64,000 bases of DNA from Cristatella mucedo (GCA_009760855.2 WPIO01000026.1:2672001-2736000), one strand, 5' to 3'; shown: positions 1 through 11,099, counted from the first letter of the stretch. Numbers and translations are program-made. Notes: generated by a model from the letters alone, not told the origin.

Positions 1-1200
1 TTTTAGCACAGGACTTCTTTCGTAATGCCCGTGGAATGCAATGGATAGCGGTGGATTTCGGCGGATTGTGGTATTGGCCTGGGCCTCTGTGGACTTCGTG
101 GGCACTATTTCAGTGGACTTCGTGAAAATTCGTGAGCGGAATCGCGCCGAATTTTGTGAGCACATTTTAAATTTTACTGTAGTTTTATATTCCAAACTTT
201 TTGGTGATTAGCGAAGCTTATTTGTAGTAGATTAGAGGCGAACTGGAGTGGATTTCGGTGGATTGCAATACAGGCCTCTGTCCTTGCTGCTCATTTCCAT
301 AAGTGCACGAACCCACAATGACACGAAATTTGTTGATAGATCAAATTGAAGTTGTGCTACAATATCCGCCCAAAGTTTGAGGTTGGCCAAGCCAGCGGCC
401 TGTCAATTTTAGCCTAATTAGAGCGGTTGTCGGGGGGGGGGGTTTCCGGCAATTCGTCGAATCCAAGTTTGAAGTTTGGACCAGGGCAGTGCAGGAGATG
501 CGTAGAACAGATGCTCTGATATGCTCCGAGGGAATATATATGGGCCACAGATCTCAGTCTTGCGATAGTCTCCCCTACAAGAAGCACTCGGCGGCCGTGC
601 GCTCACTTAGTGCAAGATCCGCCAGGACGTCTGCAGCTCTGAAACCGCTGCAACCTGCTAAGAAAAACCGCACGCAGCCAAGCGAATCTGTGGCTGAAGG
701 ACTATGCCTGACGAATAGGCTAGGCTGCGCTCGCTCAAGCAAAGAAAATTAGAAGCTGGCGCCTGTAGTTGCATTTGGCTTTGCACTACGTTGCAGAGCG
801 ATGCGAGCGAAATTGCCGGTTTTCGCGAGTTTCGAGGCTTGTTTCGAGCATCAAAGCCGTTGCACGAGGCTTCACAGATGCCTGGCACGACCGCAGGCTG
901 CAGCATCAATTTTCAAGCAAGAAGATTATCAAGACGAGCTACCAGAGTCAGCTTTTTCTCAGCTAAAGCTACAATGCATGCGAACATTAATTCAGCGAAA
1001 CCTTGACGTATGTGGCGCCCCAGGGCTCCATTTCAAGTCGACCTCTTAATAATTGTATACGCTCACCCTCTTGCCGGTGCATTTGCCTAGCACAATCTAT
1101 GCATTTGTTTTTATGCAGACGACACATGCCTGTACATGAGCTTCGATCCTTTCTTGCCTTCAAGTATCTCAAACTCTCTCAGCTTCCTAACAGTATGCAT
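1..1200. other. No gene recognised; short dispersed repeats
   Basis: GTGGATTTCGG(C/T)GGATTG followed by GGCCTCTG occurs twice (about 51-90 and 248-285), and a related reverse-complement stretch appears near 54,970-55,010, suggesting an unclassified repeat. The open frames between 400 and 1,200 show no recognisable domain. Confidence 0.4.
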
Positions 1201-1210
1201 TGGGAGTAAT

Positions 1211-1376
1211 AGCCGCGATAGCCCAGAAGGTAAGGGACTTGTTCTTCGTGACCGAGGGTTCGTGATCGTGAGTTCGAATCGTGCAGTTGGCGATTCCTTA
1301 CCGCTAACTGCAAGCAATGGTGATAGCCTTTAAGTTTCCTCTGCCGCTATAAAAACGGGGCTGTGAAGCAGCTGAT
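1211..1376 (+). mobile_element. SINE II (tRNA-derived)
   Basis: Head resembling a tRNA with a B box (GAGTTCGAATC), then a family tail with TGCAAGCAATGGTGATAGCC and GGGGCTGTGAAGCAGCTGAT. Diverged from the other copies. Confidence 0.6.
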
Positions 1377-1424
1377 ATGTTTTGTATTGCTGACATTCAC
1401 ACGCGATGGTAGAAAACGTTCCGA

Positions 1425-2190
1425 AATCGAATGCAATAAAGCCAAATTACTAGTTACAAGCAAACCAGGCGCTACTCCGAAAGTTTACAGCCTCAATTTC
1501 AAAATTGGCTTTATGAGCAAATATCCTGTAATCTCAGCGAGAAATCTGGGTTTCCTCTATCATAGACACTTGCCACTAAACAAGCTCGTCAACTTCACGT
1601 TCGAGGATTCGTAATTTGCCACACGTAAGGTTGAAGAAATTAGAGCTTGCTTGGACAAGAATACCACAGCCAAGCTGGTACAAACATTCTTGACATACTA
1701 AGGAGACTTATATAACTCACTACTTATAGTTCCTCTTGCCTGTACGTTTACAGCTTATGCAAAACTCTGCTGGTAGGTGTATCTATCATAAACATCGTAA
1801 GTGCCACATTATACCTCTGCTCACTAGTCTACAGTAGCCGTCTACAAGCAGCACTGCGACTCCAAGATCATTTCACACCTCCGAGGAAGAATAATAGCAA
1901 TAATAATACCTCATATAATGCCCTAGGATAATTAAATTTATTTCTAGTTTAGGTTCATCCATATTCTAGCAATACATGCTTATCTAAATTAGTTTCACTT
2001 CACGCCTACCATCGCACAACCTACTCCTCGGGCTCTCGTCTATGACTTTCACCCCTGACTAACTTCAAATCCCTCGAAGACTGTGCCTTCAGTTACTAAG
2101 CTCCCAAAGCTTGGAGCTCACTATCAACTCTCAATACTTAATCCCTCATTTGAGGACATTCAGCAAAAATATAAAAACCTATTCGTTCAG
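1425..2190 (+). mobile_element. Degenerate family III LINE fragment
   Basis: Plus-strand remnant recognisable through KAKLLVTSKPGA, ISARNLGFLYHRHL, EEIRACLDKNTTAKLVQTFL and YNSLL, in LINE order but with stops and frameshifts. More diverged than the neighbouring copies, so probably older. It converges on the minus-strand copy at 2,493-3,600. Confidence 0.6.
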
Positions 2191-2492
2191 AAAACCCTTT
2201 GCCATGTCCGAGTGAATTGTACTATTGAATGGGTGCTCAATATGATACTGAGCAAATGCTATAGCGGCACGTATTTGTGAAGCGCCCCAGGGGGGAGTGC
2301 TTTCCTTATCGGTGATGGTTGAGTTAGTGTTACTAGCCGATGATGCTGCTAACCAGTGTCCGCGAGCCGTTAGTGTGCTTTTTCGTGCTTGTCTTTGCAT
2401 GAAATCTGTGTGGGCTTTTGCAAACTAGCCAAAGCAGGGTACTATGCTTTTCATTGGCTATTGTTATTGTTTCTCTTATATGAAAATAGTAA

Positions 2493-3600
2493 TAACACAC
2501 TCGATAAAGCGTCATCAGAGAATTCAATCTCTCTATGCGCTTTACATTTTCTGCAAAAGAAATGCGATCGAATGGTCAGTGGTAGCAAGCTCTCAATAGG
2601 CAACAAGAATAACATGGTTAGAGGTGACATGTACACGTTCAGCATGCAAGTGTGGTTAGTGGCAGCATGCACAATGTCAGTACGCATAAGCACATAAAGG
2701 TCGAATTACAGGAACCCACTAAATGCTATTTTAAATAGGTGTGTTGCTAATTTCTTTTCAAATGTTGTCAAGTCAGGAGATGTCGTGACGCAAATCGGGA
2801 GTAAGTTCCAGGCTTTGGGAGCATACGAACTAAATGTATGGTCTCCGAAGGATTTGAGATTCTTACGAGGTATAGGTAAAAAGTTGGTGAGCCGTGATGG
2901 CACACTAGGTAAGACGGTTGCTTTCACGACCTCGGTCCCGAGGTTGTGGGTTCGATTCCTGCGGTGGGCGATTCTTTATCGCCACTGCAAGCGGTGGTGA
3001 TAGCCGTAAAGGCTCTTCTGTCGCTATACAAAAAGAGGCTGTTTAATCAGCTAGGATTTATTTATTTATTTAAACAGTTAGATTCCGAAAAGAGTGTGGT
3101 GCTATGCTTAGCCTGGTGAGACAGTAGATCTGATAGGTAGGCTGGAGCCAAAGAATAAATGGACCTAAAAGTGAGTGACAGAGAGTTAAAGTCGATGCGT
3201 TGCTTAACTGGGAGCCAATGCAGGTCGGTGACAAGTGGTGTGATGTGGCAACTGCAACCCTCACGACAGACAAGCCTAGCTGCAGAGTTTTGCACCAGCT
3301 ATAAGCACCTGATTGAACAGGACTGTAGACCAGCAAGCAGTGAGTTACAGAAGTCAAGACGGGATGTCACAAATGCATAAACCAATTTAAATATGGTCTA
3401 CACAAGCCCGAATTTTAGTAAGGTTACATAGTTGAAAGTAGGGAAACTCGATTGTGGAGCTGATGTGGTCGTCTAATAAAAGGTCGCTTTGGAACATGAC
3501 ACATAGATTACGTGCAGATTCGACATGAGACGCTCTGGCAGAGCCGATTTTGAGCATCAGCCTCTCCTGTTTCTGAATCACACTTGATTTGCCCATCACT
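2493..3600 (-). mobile_element. Family III LINE copy interrupted by a SINE II
   Basis: Minus-strand copy from the end of the reverse transcriptase to the 3' tail (frames MGKSSVIQKQERLMLKIGSA, then LDFNSLSLTFRS-like). The C-terminal region is split by a SINE II at about 2,889-3,072. The flanking sequences TAAAAAGTTG and TAAACAGTTA look like the target duplication. Inactive. Confidence 0.82.
2889..3072 (+). mobile_element. SINE II (tRNA-derived), nested in a LINE
   Basis: Near-consensus copy: A-box region GGCACACTAGGTAAG, B box GGGTTCGATTCC, tail GGTGATAGCCGTAAAGGCTC and GAGGCTGTTTAATCAGCT, then (TTTA)n. Inserted in a minus-strand family III LINE with a likely target duplication of about 10 bp. 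Confidence 0.85.
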
Positions 3601-3604
3601 ATTA

Positions 3605-5285
3605 CGCTATCACATTATTACAAGCATGCTATAGCAGCTCTTGGCCCTGGTGTTTATAGGTAAGAAAGGGAGTATTTAGAGCAATGGGTGCTGCTAATCC
3701 TAGCCGAAGTAAGATAAGTACCAAAGGCGGAGCTGGCATGACACAAGAAAGCGTACTCCTGACGAGTACAAGTGTAGCACCAAGACACAGCACAAGACGG
3801 TTGAAGAGCACGGCAGCAATCGATGGCTCTCATTCCTTACTAGAGCAGATCTATCTCTGTACGATAGCGCAGTTTCTATTCGATAGGTATCACCAGGTGC
3901 AAATGAACAGTGCCAGCCATGGCATACAACTTACTCACTCGAAGCCCCAAGCACTGTAGATTCGTCATTATTATGTATTAAATATTTTATATATCCGGTT
4001 CCAATGGATTCTTGATTCGTGAACAGTAGTGATCATTTTGGCTATCATAATCTGGCTGATACAACAATCCAAACGCTTCCAAATATTAATTTCGCCCCAG
4101 CAGGTTGTGTTTGCCTGATTGCATTGTCGGAGCACTGATAAAACGTCCGACCAAAATGTATAACATTACAGCAATGCTCTTCAACTGTTGACAGTCAAAG
4201 GCTGAACCAGATGTAATTCTATACTGCACGATCTCTGCTGCCTTTAAATTTGCAATGCAGCTCGTGTCGTGGTTGAGCACACGATGCTGCTCCAGAACTA
4301 GCAGACTTCCTTGACTTGCCGTAGTGAACACGGTGGATATTAAGTAGCCTAGGTTTAGCATGGCCAATTCAGTCTAAAATTATATGCTTTGGTTTCAATC
4401 GTGTCTTCAAAACGCCCAAAAGCAGTCAGTCTATACGGTGCAAGCCAGAAATTTTCGGCAGCATGCTCACAAGCACGTATGCGATGGCTGATTATTCTCA
4501 TCAATCCGAAGCGCCTGTTCTTTTTATGGGGCCAGATAAGACTCTCGCAGAGTCGGAAGTGCAGAGCGTGCACTAGAAAACCTTTAACCAACCTGCCGAC
4601 AATGCGACGGCTGCCCCTGACACCCACAAGACATGGCACAAAATGCACATATGTTGGACCAAGACCAAACAGAAAACTAAAGAAGGCAACTTGGCAGCTA
4701 CATGGATGATGAGTAAGCTAGTGCTGCTGGCCAACTTCTGTTACACCGTCTCCCCTATGCCTCACCTTCCATCATACATCCACCAGCTCTGAGCGGCTGT
4801 TCTGTCATAGCTGCTTTCGGTAAATTCAGTGCATCACTATTCCAGGGGAATAGCTCTAGGGGCTGTGTCGGGCTGCAGCCACTGAAACCGGGTTGATTGG
4901 GCTAGACACTTGCTGGTTTCAAGAAAGGTAAATCGTTCGTCGCTCAAATAGTTCAGCCCCTCCGAGGGACTTTAACTGTGTCACTGTCGCCTGCGTCACA
5001 GAAAATGCTGACTGCTGGTGGCTCAGAGGTCGATGGAGAGGCAGATGAGGAGGCAGGCAGAGGCTACAGGACTTTGTGGTAGCTTAAATAATCATACTTA
5101 CAATAAGAATAATAAAAAGAATGAAAACGCATGCACATCGCCATAAGGGAACAACGTCTCTTTAGAGGTGCTTTACATACTCTGGATATTAAAGCCATCA
5201 GCTGTGTTATGTGTTAAATAGCGTGCACAATTTCAGCACAGGTGAGTACTTCGAGGAAAGTACTGTACCCAGGGATAGATCGAAT
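3605..5285. other. No gene recognised
   Basis: Mixed-composition sequence without a supported exon, LINE or SINE. Minus-strand frames at 3,629-3,811 (hydrophobic) and 4,086-4,648 were examined as missing gene A exons and not supported by splice phase or similarity. Confidence 0.5.
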
Positions 5286-5289
5286 GCTC

Positions 5290-6085
5290 TCATAAGAGGG
5301 TAAGCCTTCAGCTTTCTCGTAAATGTCATCAAGTCAAAGGATGTCAGGCGTTTATCGGTAGTGAGTTCCAGGCTTTGGGAGAATAGGGTATGAATTTTTG
5401 CTCACCAAATGCTTTTAGACTGTATAGAGGCACAACCGAACGAGCAAACGAGTGGGGCAGTGCAAGCCTAAGAAGTACTTATTTCATATACGAAGGTAGG
5501 CTAGAGTAAGATAACGAAGGGACTAAACGGGAGTGACAGCATCTTGAAGTTGAAGCTTTGTTTGATTAGGAGCCAGCACAGGTCAGAGAAAAGTAATGTG
5601 CTGTAGCAGACGGGAAGTCTTCGACAGACAAGCCTGGCTGCCGGCTTCTGCAACCATCCAAAGGTCGTGCAAAGTATCTTCTTGCATTGACAGGAAGACC
5701 GTAAAAGAGTGCCTTACACAGCTCCCAGCGGCTTGTCGCACAAGCATGCACTAATAATAATCATGATGATGCATTTGTACAGCAACCTTAAAGAACTTAA
5801 TCTCTTTCTAGGCACTTTTCATATATGCTGCAAAGGATACTAATACTAATTACCTTGGCAACGGAGCCCATGAGCGCCCAAATTCTTACTGCAGCAAATA
5901 CTAAAAGCAGGCAGGCAGGCCTGACTATAAAACTGATGCGATCATCAAGTAAAAGATCATTTTGGAACAAGACAGCTAAATTCCAAGCAGAGACTCCAGA
6001 GGATATCCTGACGGAGACAGTGTCGAGGGTTAGGTTTTCCAGTTGACAAATGACACTTGGTTTGCTCGTTGCTATTGCTTATTCT
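5290..6085 (-). mobile_element. Degenerate family III LINE fragment with a second tail inside
   Basis: Minus-strand C-terminal part (ACATSRWELCKALF region) and 3' UTR. At about 5,755-5,835 a separate LINE 3' tail (ATTTGTACAGC ... AATCTCTTTCTAGGCAC) is embedded, followed by further coding-region remnant up to about 6,085. It could be two overlapping insertions. Confidence 0.6.
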
Positions 6086-6317
6086 AGTGAGTGGGAATAT
6101 GACCATCAATGCCCCTGTCATTTCTGCAGGGATTGTGAATTAATACCCGCACGCATACACGTGCACATACACACAGTACCACAGGCACTCTGATGCACAT
6201 CCACTAACGCTCACACACGTGCACATATACAAATATAGGCATGCACAAATACCCTATCATGTATGTGGTTTCAGTTATGCCATGCATACACATCCACATA
6301 ATAGTAATATTAATTAA

Positions 6318-6640
6318 TTAAATAGTATAGTGCACTTAGAGAACTAAGTGTCTATCTCTGATCTTTACAGATGTTTGCATAGAGGCAGGTTGCTTGATTA
6401 GAAACAGAATGCACAATTTCAGCGTTCGCAAGCAGGTTAATAGCAATTCACATCAATGGCTTAAACCCTGGGAAGAACCGGTGGATTTTAGCCGCATGCT
6501 AAATGTCGACACGTCAGGGGAGGACAAGCTGTAATTAAGCTTTAGGCTTTGGGAGCTTAAGAACTAAAGGATGGTCTCCACAGGATTTGAGGTTAGCTTA
6601 TGGTGCAGTAAATGACGTATTTGTACAGTTAGAAGTGAGT
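6318..6640 (-). mobile_element. Degenerate family III LINE 3' UTR fragment
   Basis: Old minus-strand tail remnant (ATAGTGCACTTAGAGAACTAAG ...) and the AGGCTTTGGGAGC segment with its flanks. Strongly diverged; boundaries are approximate. Confidence 0.45.
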
Positions 6641-6744
6641 ACACACACAAACACACACGAGTGCAAACTTGACTGCAATTGCTAGTTATGCACAGGACAA
6701 AAGGTAGGGAAATTCAGACGACATGTACACATTCGCAAAGCCTT

Positions 6745-7200
6745 GGTGAACCTATCTAGTTTTGATATCAGTTATGCAGCAGGGAGGCAGTTTCAGCCGG
6801 TTTGCGCCCTCAAATATTGTGCGGACAAAAAATTAGCTGTTCAATTCCTCCGTTTAAAGACCATTGGCGACAGAAGCTTTAGCTCTGCTGGTCCTAGACT
6901 GTGGAACTCGCTTCCACAATTCTTATGCAACGACAACTACTCCTACTGCCGACTACGGCTCATCCTTTTCAGCGGTCCAGAGCTGCTACTTCCATGCTAC
7001 TCACTACCTCAACTGCTCTCCTGACTCTACTGTGTTTCCCACTTTCTCTTTATTGCGTGAGACGAAGTCTGTTGGCTACCGAATGCGTACCGAAAGCTGC
7101 TTAGACTGTGAGTGTGCTATACAAAACTCTCCTGCATTACACCCACAAGGTCTGTATGACTTTGTGAAGTTACAGACGGAGATACAAAGAGATCTGTCCG
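6745..7200 (+). mobile_element. Family IV LINE 3' end
   Basis: Plus-strand C-terminus (VQFLRLKTIGDRSFSSAGPR, then LWNSLPQFL) followed by a 3' UTR with TTGCGTGAGACGAAGTCTGT and AACTCTCCTGCATTACACCC. The signature RSFSSAGPRLWNSLP is typical of the end of CR1/L2-group LINE polyproteins. 5' truncated. Confidence 0.75.
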
Positions 7201-7762
7201 TATCACCAACGCAGGAGGGGATAGGAGTCAAAACGAATACTTCCTTCAAAGACAGACATTCCATGGCTTCAGCTCAGGCACGTGTGAGCGTGAGCTTTGG
7301 CCATGAGCTCACCCTCCCCCACCCCCACGCAGCCAGCATCAGCTGGCAGAATATGTCAGCTGGAGCAGGCGAAGCATTCTCGGCATTGTGGCCCGTGGCA
7401 GCTATGACTTCCTGGTGCAGGCGCTAGTTCAGGCTTCCTCTGCTGGGCGGGCAATCGCAGTAGCCGACGTTTGCCTCGATCCATGGGCTAATGAGCACTT
7501 ATCCAAGATAAACCCCTCATACTATTACTGACGACTCAGCTATCGCCGACTGCTCGGTGGGTCTGGCAGGGTCGGGTTGGAGGACCGGGGGTATGACCAA
7601 CGGCCAGCAGACAGCGATGGTGAGCAGCAACCAGCTACCAGCATGGATACAGCCTTGGAGCAAGATTCAAGCAGGTAGCTTGTGATCAATTATCGCCAAG
7701 TCGCCTGCATCATTGGGAGTGTCTTGCAACTCAATGATTACATGTGATTGCAATTGTGACAA

Positions 7763-7889
7763 ATTCGCTGAGTCCTAGTAGAAAAACAATAATGTACATA
7801 AACGTACACATCTATTACCGTCACTCCCGAAAGTACTGGTAGCCACTTTGCCGAAAAACGGAAAGACTGACTTTCTTGCTTCAATTAGT

Positions 7890-7982
<93 letters not shown>

Positions 7983-8161
7983 ATATGTATTATATATATA
8001 TATATATGTATTATATATATATATGTATTATATATATATATATATATATTAATAAACTCAGAAGCTGCTAATGTATGCGTCTTAATACCTCTTTGTGGTG
8101 TGAGATTAAGTCTGTTGGCCAGCGTATGCACCCGAAAGCGGCTTAAGTGGGTTACAGAATT
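7763..8161 (+). mobile_element. (TA)n-bearing element, copy 1, flanked by 51-bp direct repeats
   Basis: Starts TTCGCTGAGTCCTAGTAGAA, runs through a (TA)n tract with interruptions at about 7,893-8,050, then AACTCAGAAGCTGCTAATGT and a 3' module ending GGGTTACAGAA. A second copy with the same ends lies at 19,303-19,590. Direct repeats at 7,712-7,762 and 8,162-8,212 (51 bp, 2 mismatches) flank this copy but not the other. No open reading frame apart from the TA tract; it is probably non-autonomous. Confidence 0.7.
7893..8050. repeat. (TA)n microsatellite
   Basis: Long TA tract with ATGTATTA interruptions, internal to the element at 7,763-8,161. Confidence 0.97.
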
Positions 8162-8463
8162 ATTGGGAGTGTCTTGCCACTCGATGATTACATGTGATTG
8201 CAATTGTGACAACGGCAGCCCACTCAAAAGACTACATGCGTGGCCATTATGTGCACAGAATACACGGCCGTACACCTAGGACTGACCAATGCAGCCTCGT
8301 GCAACTGGCTGGGCGACAGGCGAACTTGATCAATTTAGCCGGACGTTCAGCCTGGCCAGCAATGAAAGCAAACCACCAAGCAGCTATAAAAAGCCAAGCT
8401 TGCCTTAGCAGTGGTTGGTGCTAATTGAGGGCAGGAGAGCTTACGGCAGAGGCATGCACCCAC

Positions 8464-8598
8464 CTTGGTCTAGCTTAGGCCGTGCCGAAACAGGGACGGT
8501 CACTACCGTAGCATTGCCAGTAATCGACTCTATCCTGTTCTCGGCTCGAACTTTACAGCAAGTTTTGCCTCCTGGTAAGTTCACGAGCAAGAAAGTGC
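8464..8598 (-). CDS. Gene A exon: second half of I-set-like domain 2
   Basis: The acceptor is GATGTTTCAG and the donor is CAAG|GTGGGT. The exon has 135 nt with phase 1 at both ends and encodes 44 whole codons: TFLLVNLPGGKTCCKVRAEN, then a G strand VVTVPV. TCCKV matches INCSAKV of gene B and supplies the F-strand Cys. It lacks the Ser-rich stalk of gene B. The frame stays open a few codons 5' of the chosen acceptor with weak similarity to gene B (FDVS), so the true acceptor may lie slightly upstream. Confidence 0.72.
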
Positions 8599-10164
8599 CT
8601 GAAACATCAAATCCCAGCTTGCTTCACAAGGCTGAAGATGACCAGCGCAGTTTTTGGACACGAACTCGAGGCGATCCCTCCCAAAACCAAGAGAAGGAGG
8701 GAGGGTGCAGGAAGAAGGTAAAGCAAGGGAGAGTGAAGGAAGAGGGTAAAGAAAGGGAGGGATGAAGAGATGGAGGAGAGGATGACAAAGCCAAGGAGCA
8801 GCACCGATTTGATTAGGGAAGATGCAAGTCCTCATTTGTTTTTCAAACTAACCGTTAGCGTTTCTTGAGCTGCTCCATGTGCCACAGGAAAGATAGTACT
8901 CGATGGGCAGCGGATATCCTGTACATTTGAACATTAGCGTGGCATTCCCGCTGGGTGATTCAAGCGAATTTGGTGTTGAAACAAACTTGATGCTGGAAAC
9001 ATCTGAAAATCAATCTGACAGGTGATCTTTCTGTTTAGATATTCTTGAACAATGCAAATCCATGGCTAAGCTAATGTGCCAGTAGGCGTCAATCGTATCT
9101 GCAGAGCAAAGGAATTGTTGGCAATAGCACTCAACGCCTACACTTGCCAACGCACTCCAATGGCAGAGCTAGAGCAGCAAGCCATCAGCCAATAAGGGCC
9201 TACTTTGCGATCTTATGCAGACTTTTAGGACCGGCCTTGTAACTGAAACGTCGTATGCGTAAGTTTCCACTCTGTAGATACTGCCGTCTGTATTCGATAG
9301 AGTGCAGTTGAGTTGCACTTGCACTTGAGTGCAATCAGGCTGTTTACACTCTCCTCTGCATTCCTTTCCTGTGATGTTGTCTTTTAGCGCAGTATTGCTG
9401 CTGTTAGATGCGATCTTCACGCCAAATTTGTGCTGCAATTGACGAAGCTAGCGATTCGTCGGGATCTCGCGTCGTGCAAGCATTTGCCTCAAGCTGGCTG
9501 ATGGCGAGCTTTGCACCACAACGACCGGCAGCAACAGCACGACCTGTGTTAAAGCAGCTATTGGGAGATGTACTGGCAGGGCCGGGTAGATCTGTGCAGC
9601 AGAATCGGCTATCGAAGCCAGCTCCAGCCGCCACAGGGACAACATCACAGTAGCGAAAACACAGCAGTGGCACCGGCAGGAGCCGGAGTTGCTAGAGTCG
9701 CATGCGACTCCGAGTGCTTGCACGTCGGCACACTTTGAACCACTGTGTTAGGATCACACGCTAGTGAGCAGCCAAGCCGGACGGCAGACCGGTAGTGTCG
9801 GCTGACGCTAGCTGCAGCAGTGGAATTCGCATCCTCGCCATCGGGTAGGTGAGCCAGCTTCAGCTTCCGGCCACATTTTCCGGCAGTGCTGCCATTAGCC
9901 ATGAGCCATCAGCCAATCAGCCTAATGCAGCTAGCCAAGAGTCGCTGCCTTGACCTGCTGGCAAAATATGGCTACCTTGATAGAACCCGCAAGACACCGC
10001 ACGACCTTGCAGAGCAGACACTATTCGTACCTGGTTGTTGGAGCTTGCAGTCACAGCAAATCTCACAGGCTCATCGGCCAAGGCGTCGTAGGAGTAGTCG
10101 CACAGGCCGCCTGCATTTGGGTAGTGTGGCGACGGACTCTCGATAACCACGTCGATACCACTCA
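8464..10164 (-). CDS. Gene A: Ig-like receptor paralogue, four recognised exons
   Basis: Exons in order on the minus strand: 10164-10031, 9432-9204, 9002-8853, 8598-8464, with phases 1-0, 0-1, 1-1 and 1-1, exactly as gene B exons 2-5. They encode Ig-like domain 1 and I-set-like domain 2, together about 216 residues. Introns here are short (about 200-600 bp), against several kb in gene B, where LINEs and SINEs have accumulated. A candidate signal-peptide exon lies at 22465-22381. The last donor (G|GTGGGT) needs another phase 1 exon downstream; I found no transmembrane or tail exon down to position 1. It may lie beyond the window, be too diverged to see, or be lost. The model is therefore partial at the 3' end and uncertain at the 5' end. 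Confidence 0.75.
8853..9002 (-). CDS. Gene A exon: first half of I-set-like domain 2
   Basis: The acceptor is GATTTTCAG and the donor is AACG|GTTAGT. The exon has 150 nt with phase 1 at both ends and encodes 49 whole codons. Reads NATLMFKCTGYPLPIEYYLSC, a clear I-set strand B to C pattern: Cys in strand B, then G-x-P-x-P, then aromatic residues where Trp is usual. Gene B has the equivalent GYPMP but lacks the B-strand Cys. Confidence 0.83.
9204..9432 (-). CDS. Gene A exon: second half of Ig-like domain 1
   Basis: The acceptor is CAATTGCAG and the donor is CAAA|GTAGGC. The exon has 229 nt, phase 0-1, and encodes 76 residues. It contains HKFGVKIAS (C-strand-like), a Cys-rich loop with four cysteines, SNTDGSIYRV (F-strand-like with Val for Cys) and the end VLKVCIRSQ. 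Loop spacing is C-x3-C-x4-C-x8-C, against C-x4-C-x6-C-x3-C in gene B, so the number of cysteines is conserved but the loop length is not. NSS, NIT and NCT are possible glycosylation sites. The donor is weaker than those of gene B but is the one that gives the required phase. Confidence 0.8.
10031..10164 (-). CDS. Gene A exon: first half of Ig-like domain 1
   Basis: The acceptor is ACCAGGCAG and the donor is CCAG|GTACGA. The exon has 134 nt, phase 1-0, and encodes 44 residues starting SGIDVVIESPSP. It has the motif CDYSYDAL followed by VRFAVTAS, aligned with CDYNYDAV and LMFKVVVT of gene B. As in gene B, the B-strand position that normally carries an Ig Cys is hydrophobic (Phe). Confidence 0.82.
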
Positions 10165-10940
10165 CTGCCTGGTCGAAAACAAGGAGTCCGGAGAGGCAAC
10201 ATTGCCGACGAGCTACCGAGGTAGGTAGGTCTGTGTAAAACTCGTCGGTGTTCGGCGATGCGCGTGCGATCGAAAGGATAAATCGGCTGCTGGCGCCGAT
10301 TCGCTCATAAGGTGTGGCCACATCCTCACCTCGGATGCAGTTCTAGTCATAACGAAACTAGAAACTAGACAAGCCCTCTCCCTTTTCTTAGGTCTGGCTC
10401 TAAGCTCGAGGCACTGACGAGGCCGCGAAACAAATTAGGCTCGGTAAGCTACACTAATCCTCTCAAAGCCAAACCTCCGAGAGGAGAGGCATCTGCCAAA
10501 GTCACTCCTGCTCGGCCATCCACCGGAAGAGCCACGCACCGGAAGAGCCACGTGGGTAATGCTTACTGTGATCATTCGCACGGAGTCCCTTTAGTGGTTA
10601 AGTTGCCTCACCACCATCTTCACGGTGGGTGTAGTGCCTGAGCCAGCGACTTTTCATTCCAAGACGAAGCAGAAGCAGCCAGCTGCCTGCGAGAGGTCGC
10701 TGAAGAGGCCAGGTGCACTGCCATCAAAAAGCTCTCGGCGAGCTGGTGGCCAGTCAAGCAAAATTTGCATGTGAGGCCCATATGGCCCACAAGATTTTAA
10801 TGTAGGGGAAAGGACATACGAGTGATTCAAAAGTTATAGAGGAAAAGATTATAGCACAATCCTAGCGTTTGTTTGGCAGCTGTTCGTCGAGTGACGGTAG
10901 GACATTGTTTCGTCGTTGTTTCCGTTCCGAGGGTTAAAAA

Positions 10941-11067
10941 AATATATAATTCATTTGTATAGCGCCCTGAGAGGACTAAATCTCTATTCAGGCGCTTCAC
11001 ATGTGCCTTAGGGCTCGAGCCCACGACCTCAGCCAGACCTTAGTCGGGGCGAGCACCTTAACCGCTT
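10941..11067 (-). mobile_element. SINE I (tRNA head, LINE III-like tail)
   Basis: Reverse orientation: tail TTTGTATAGCGCCCTGAGAG, AATCTCTATTCAGGCGCTTC, B box complement GGGCTCGAGCCC, A-box complement GAGCACCTTAACCGCTTG. The tail matches the family III LINE tail. Confidence 0.82.
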
Positions 11068-11099
11068 GTAGGAATAGGGGCTGCCAAGCCTGCCTGCCG

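Noticed and set aside
3629-3811. Hydrophobic minus-strand frame as the missing transmembrane exon of gene A
   Set aside because: No acceptor in phase 1 keeps the hydrophobic frame, there is no basic stop-transfer segment, and it has no similarity to gene B exon 6.
7775-8279. Open frames of alternating Tyr and Ile on both strands
   Set aside because: They are the translation of a (TA)n microsatellite, as are similar frames near 19.4 and 25.1 kb.
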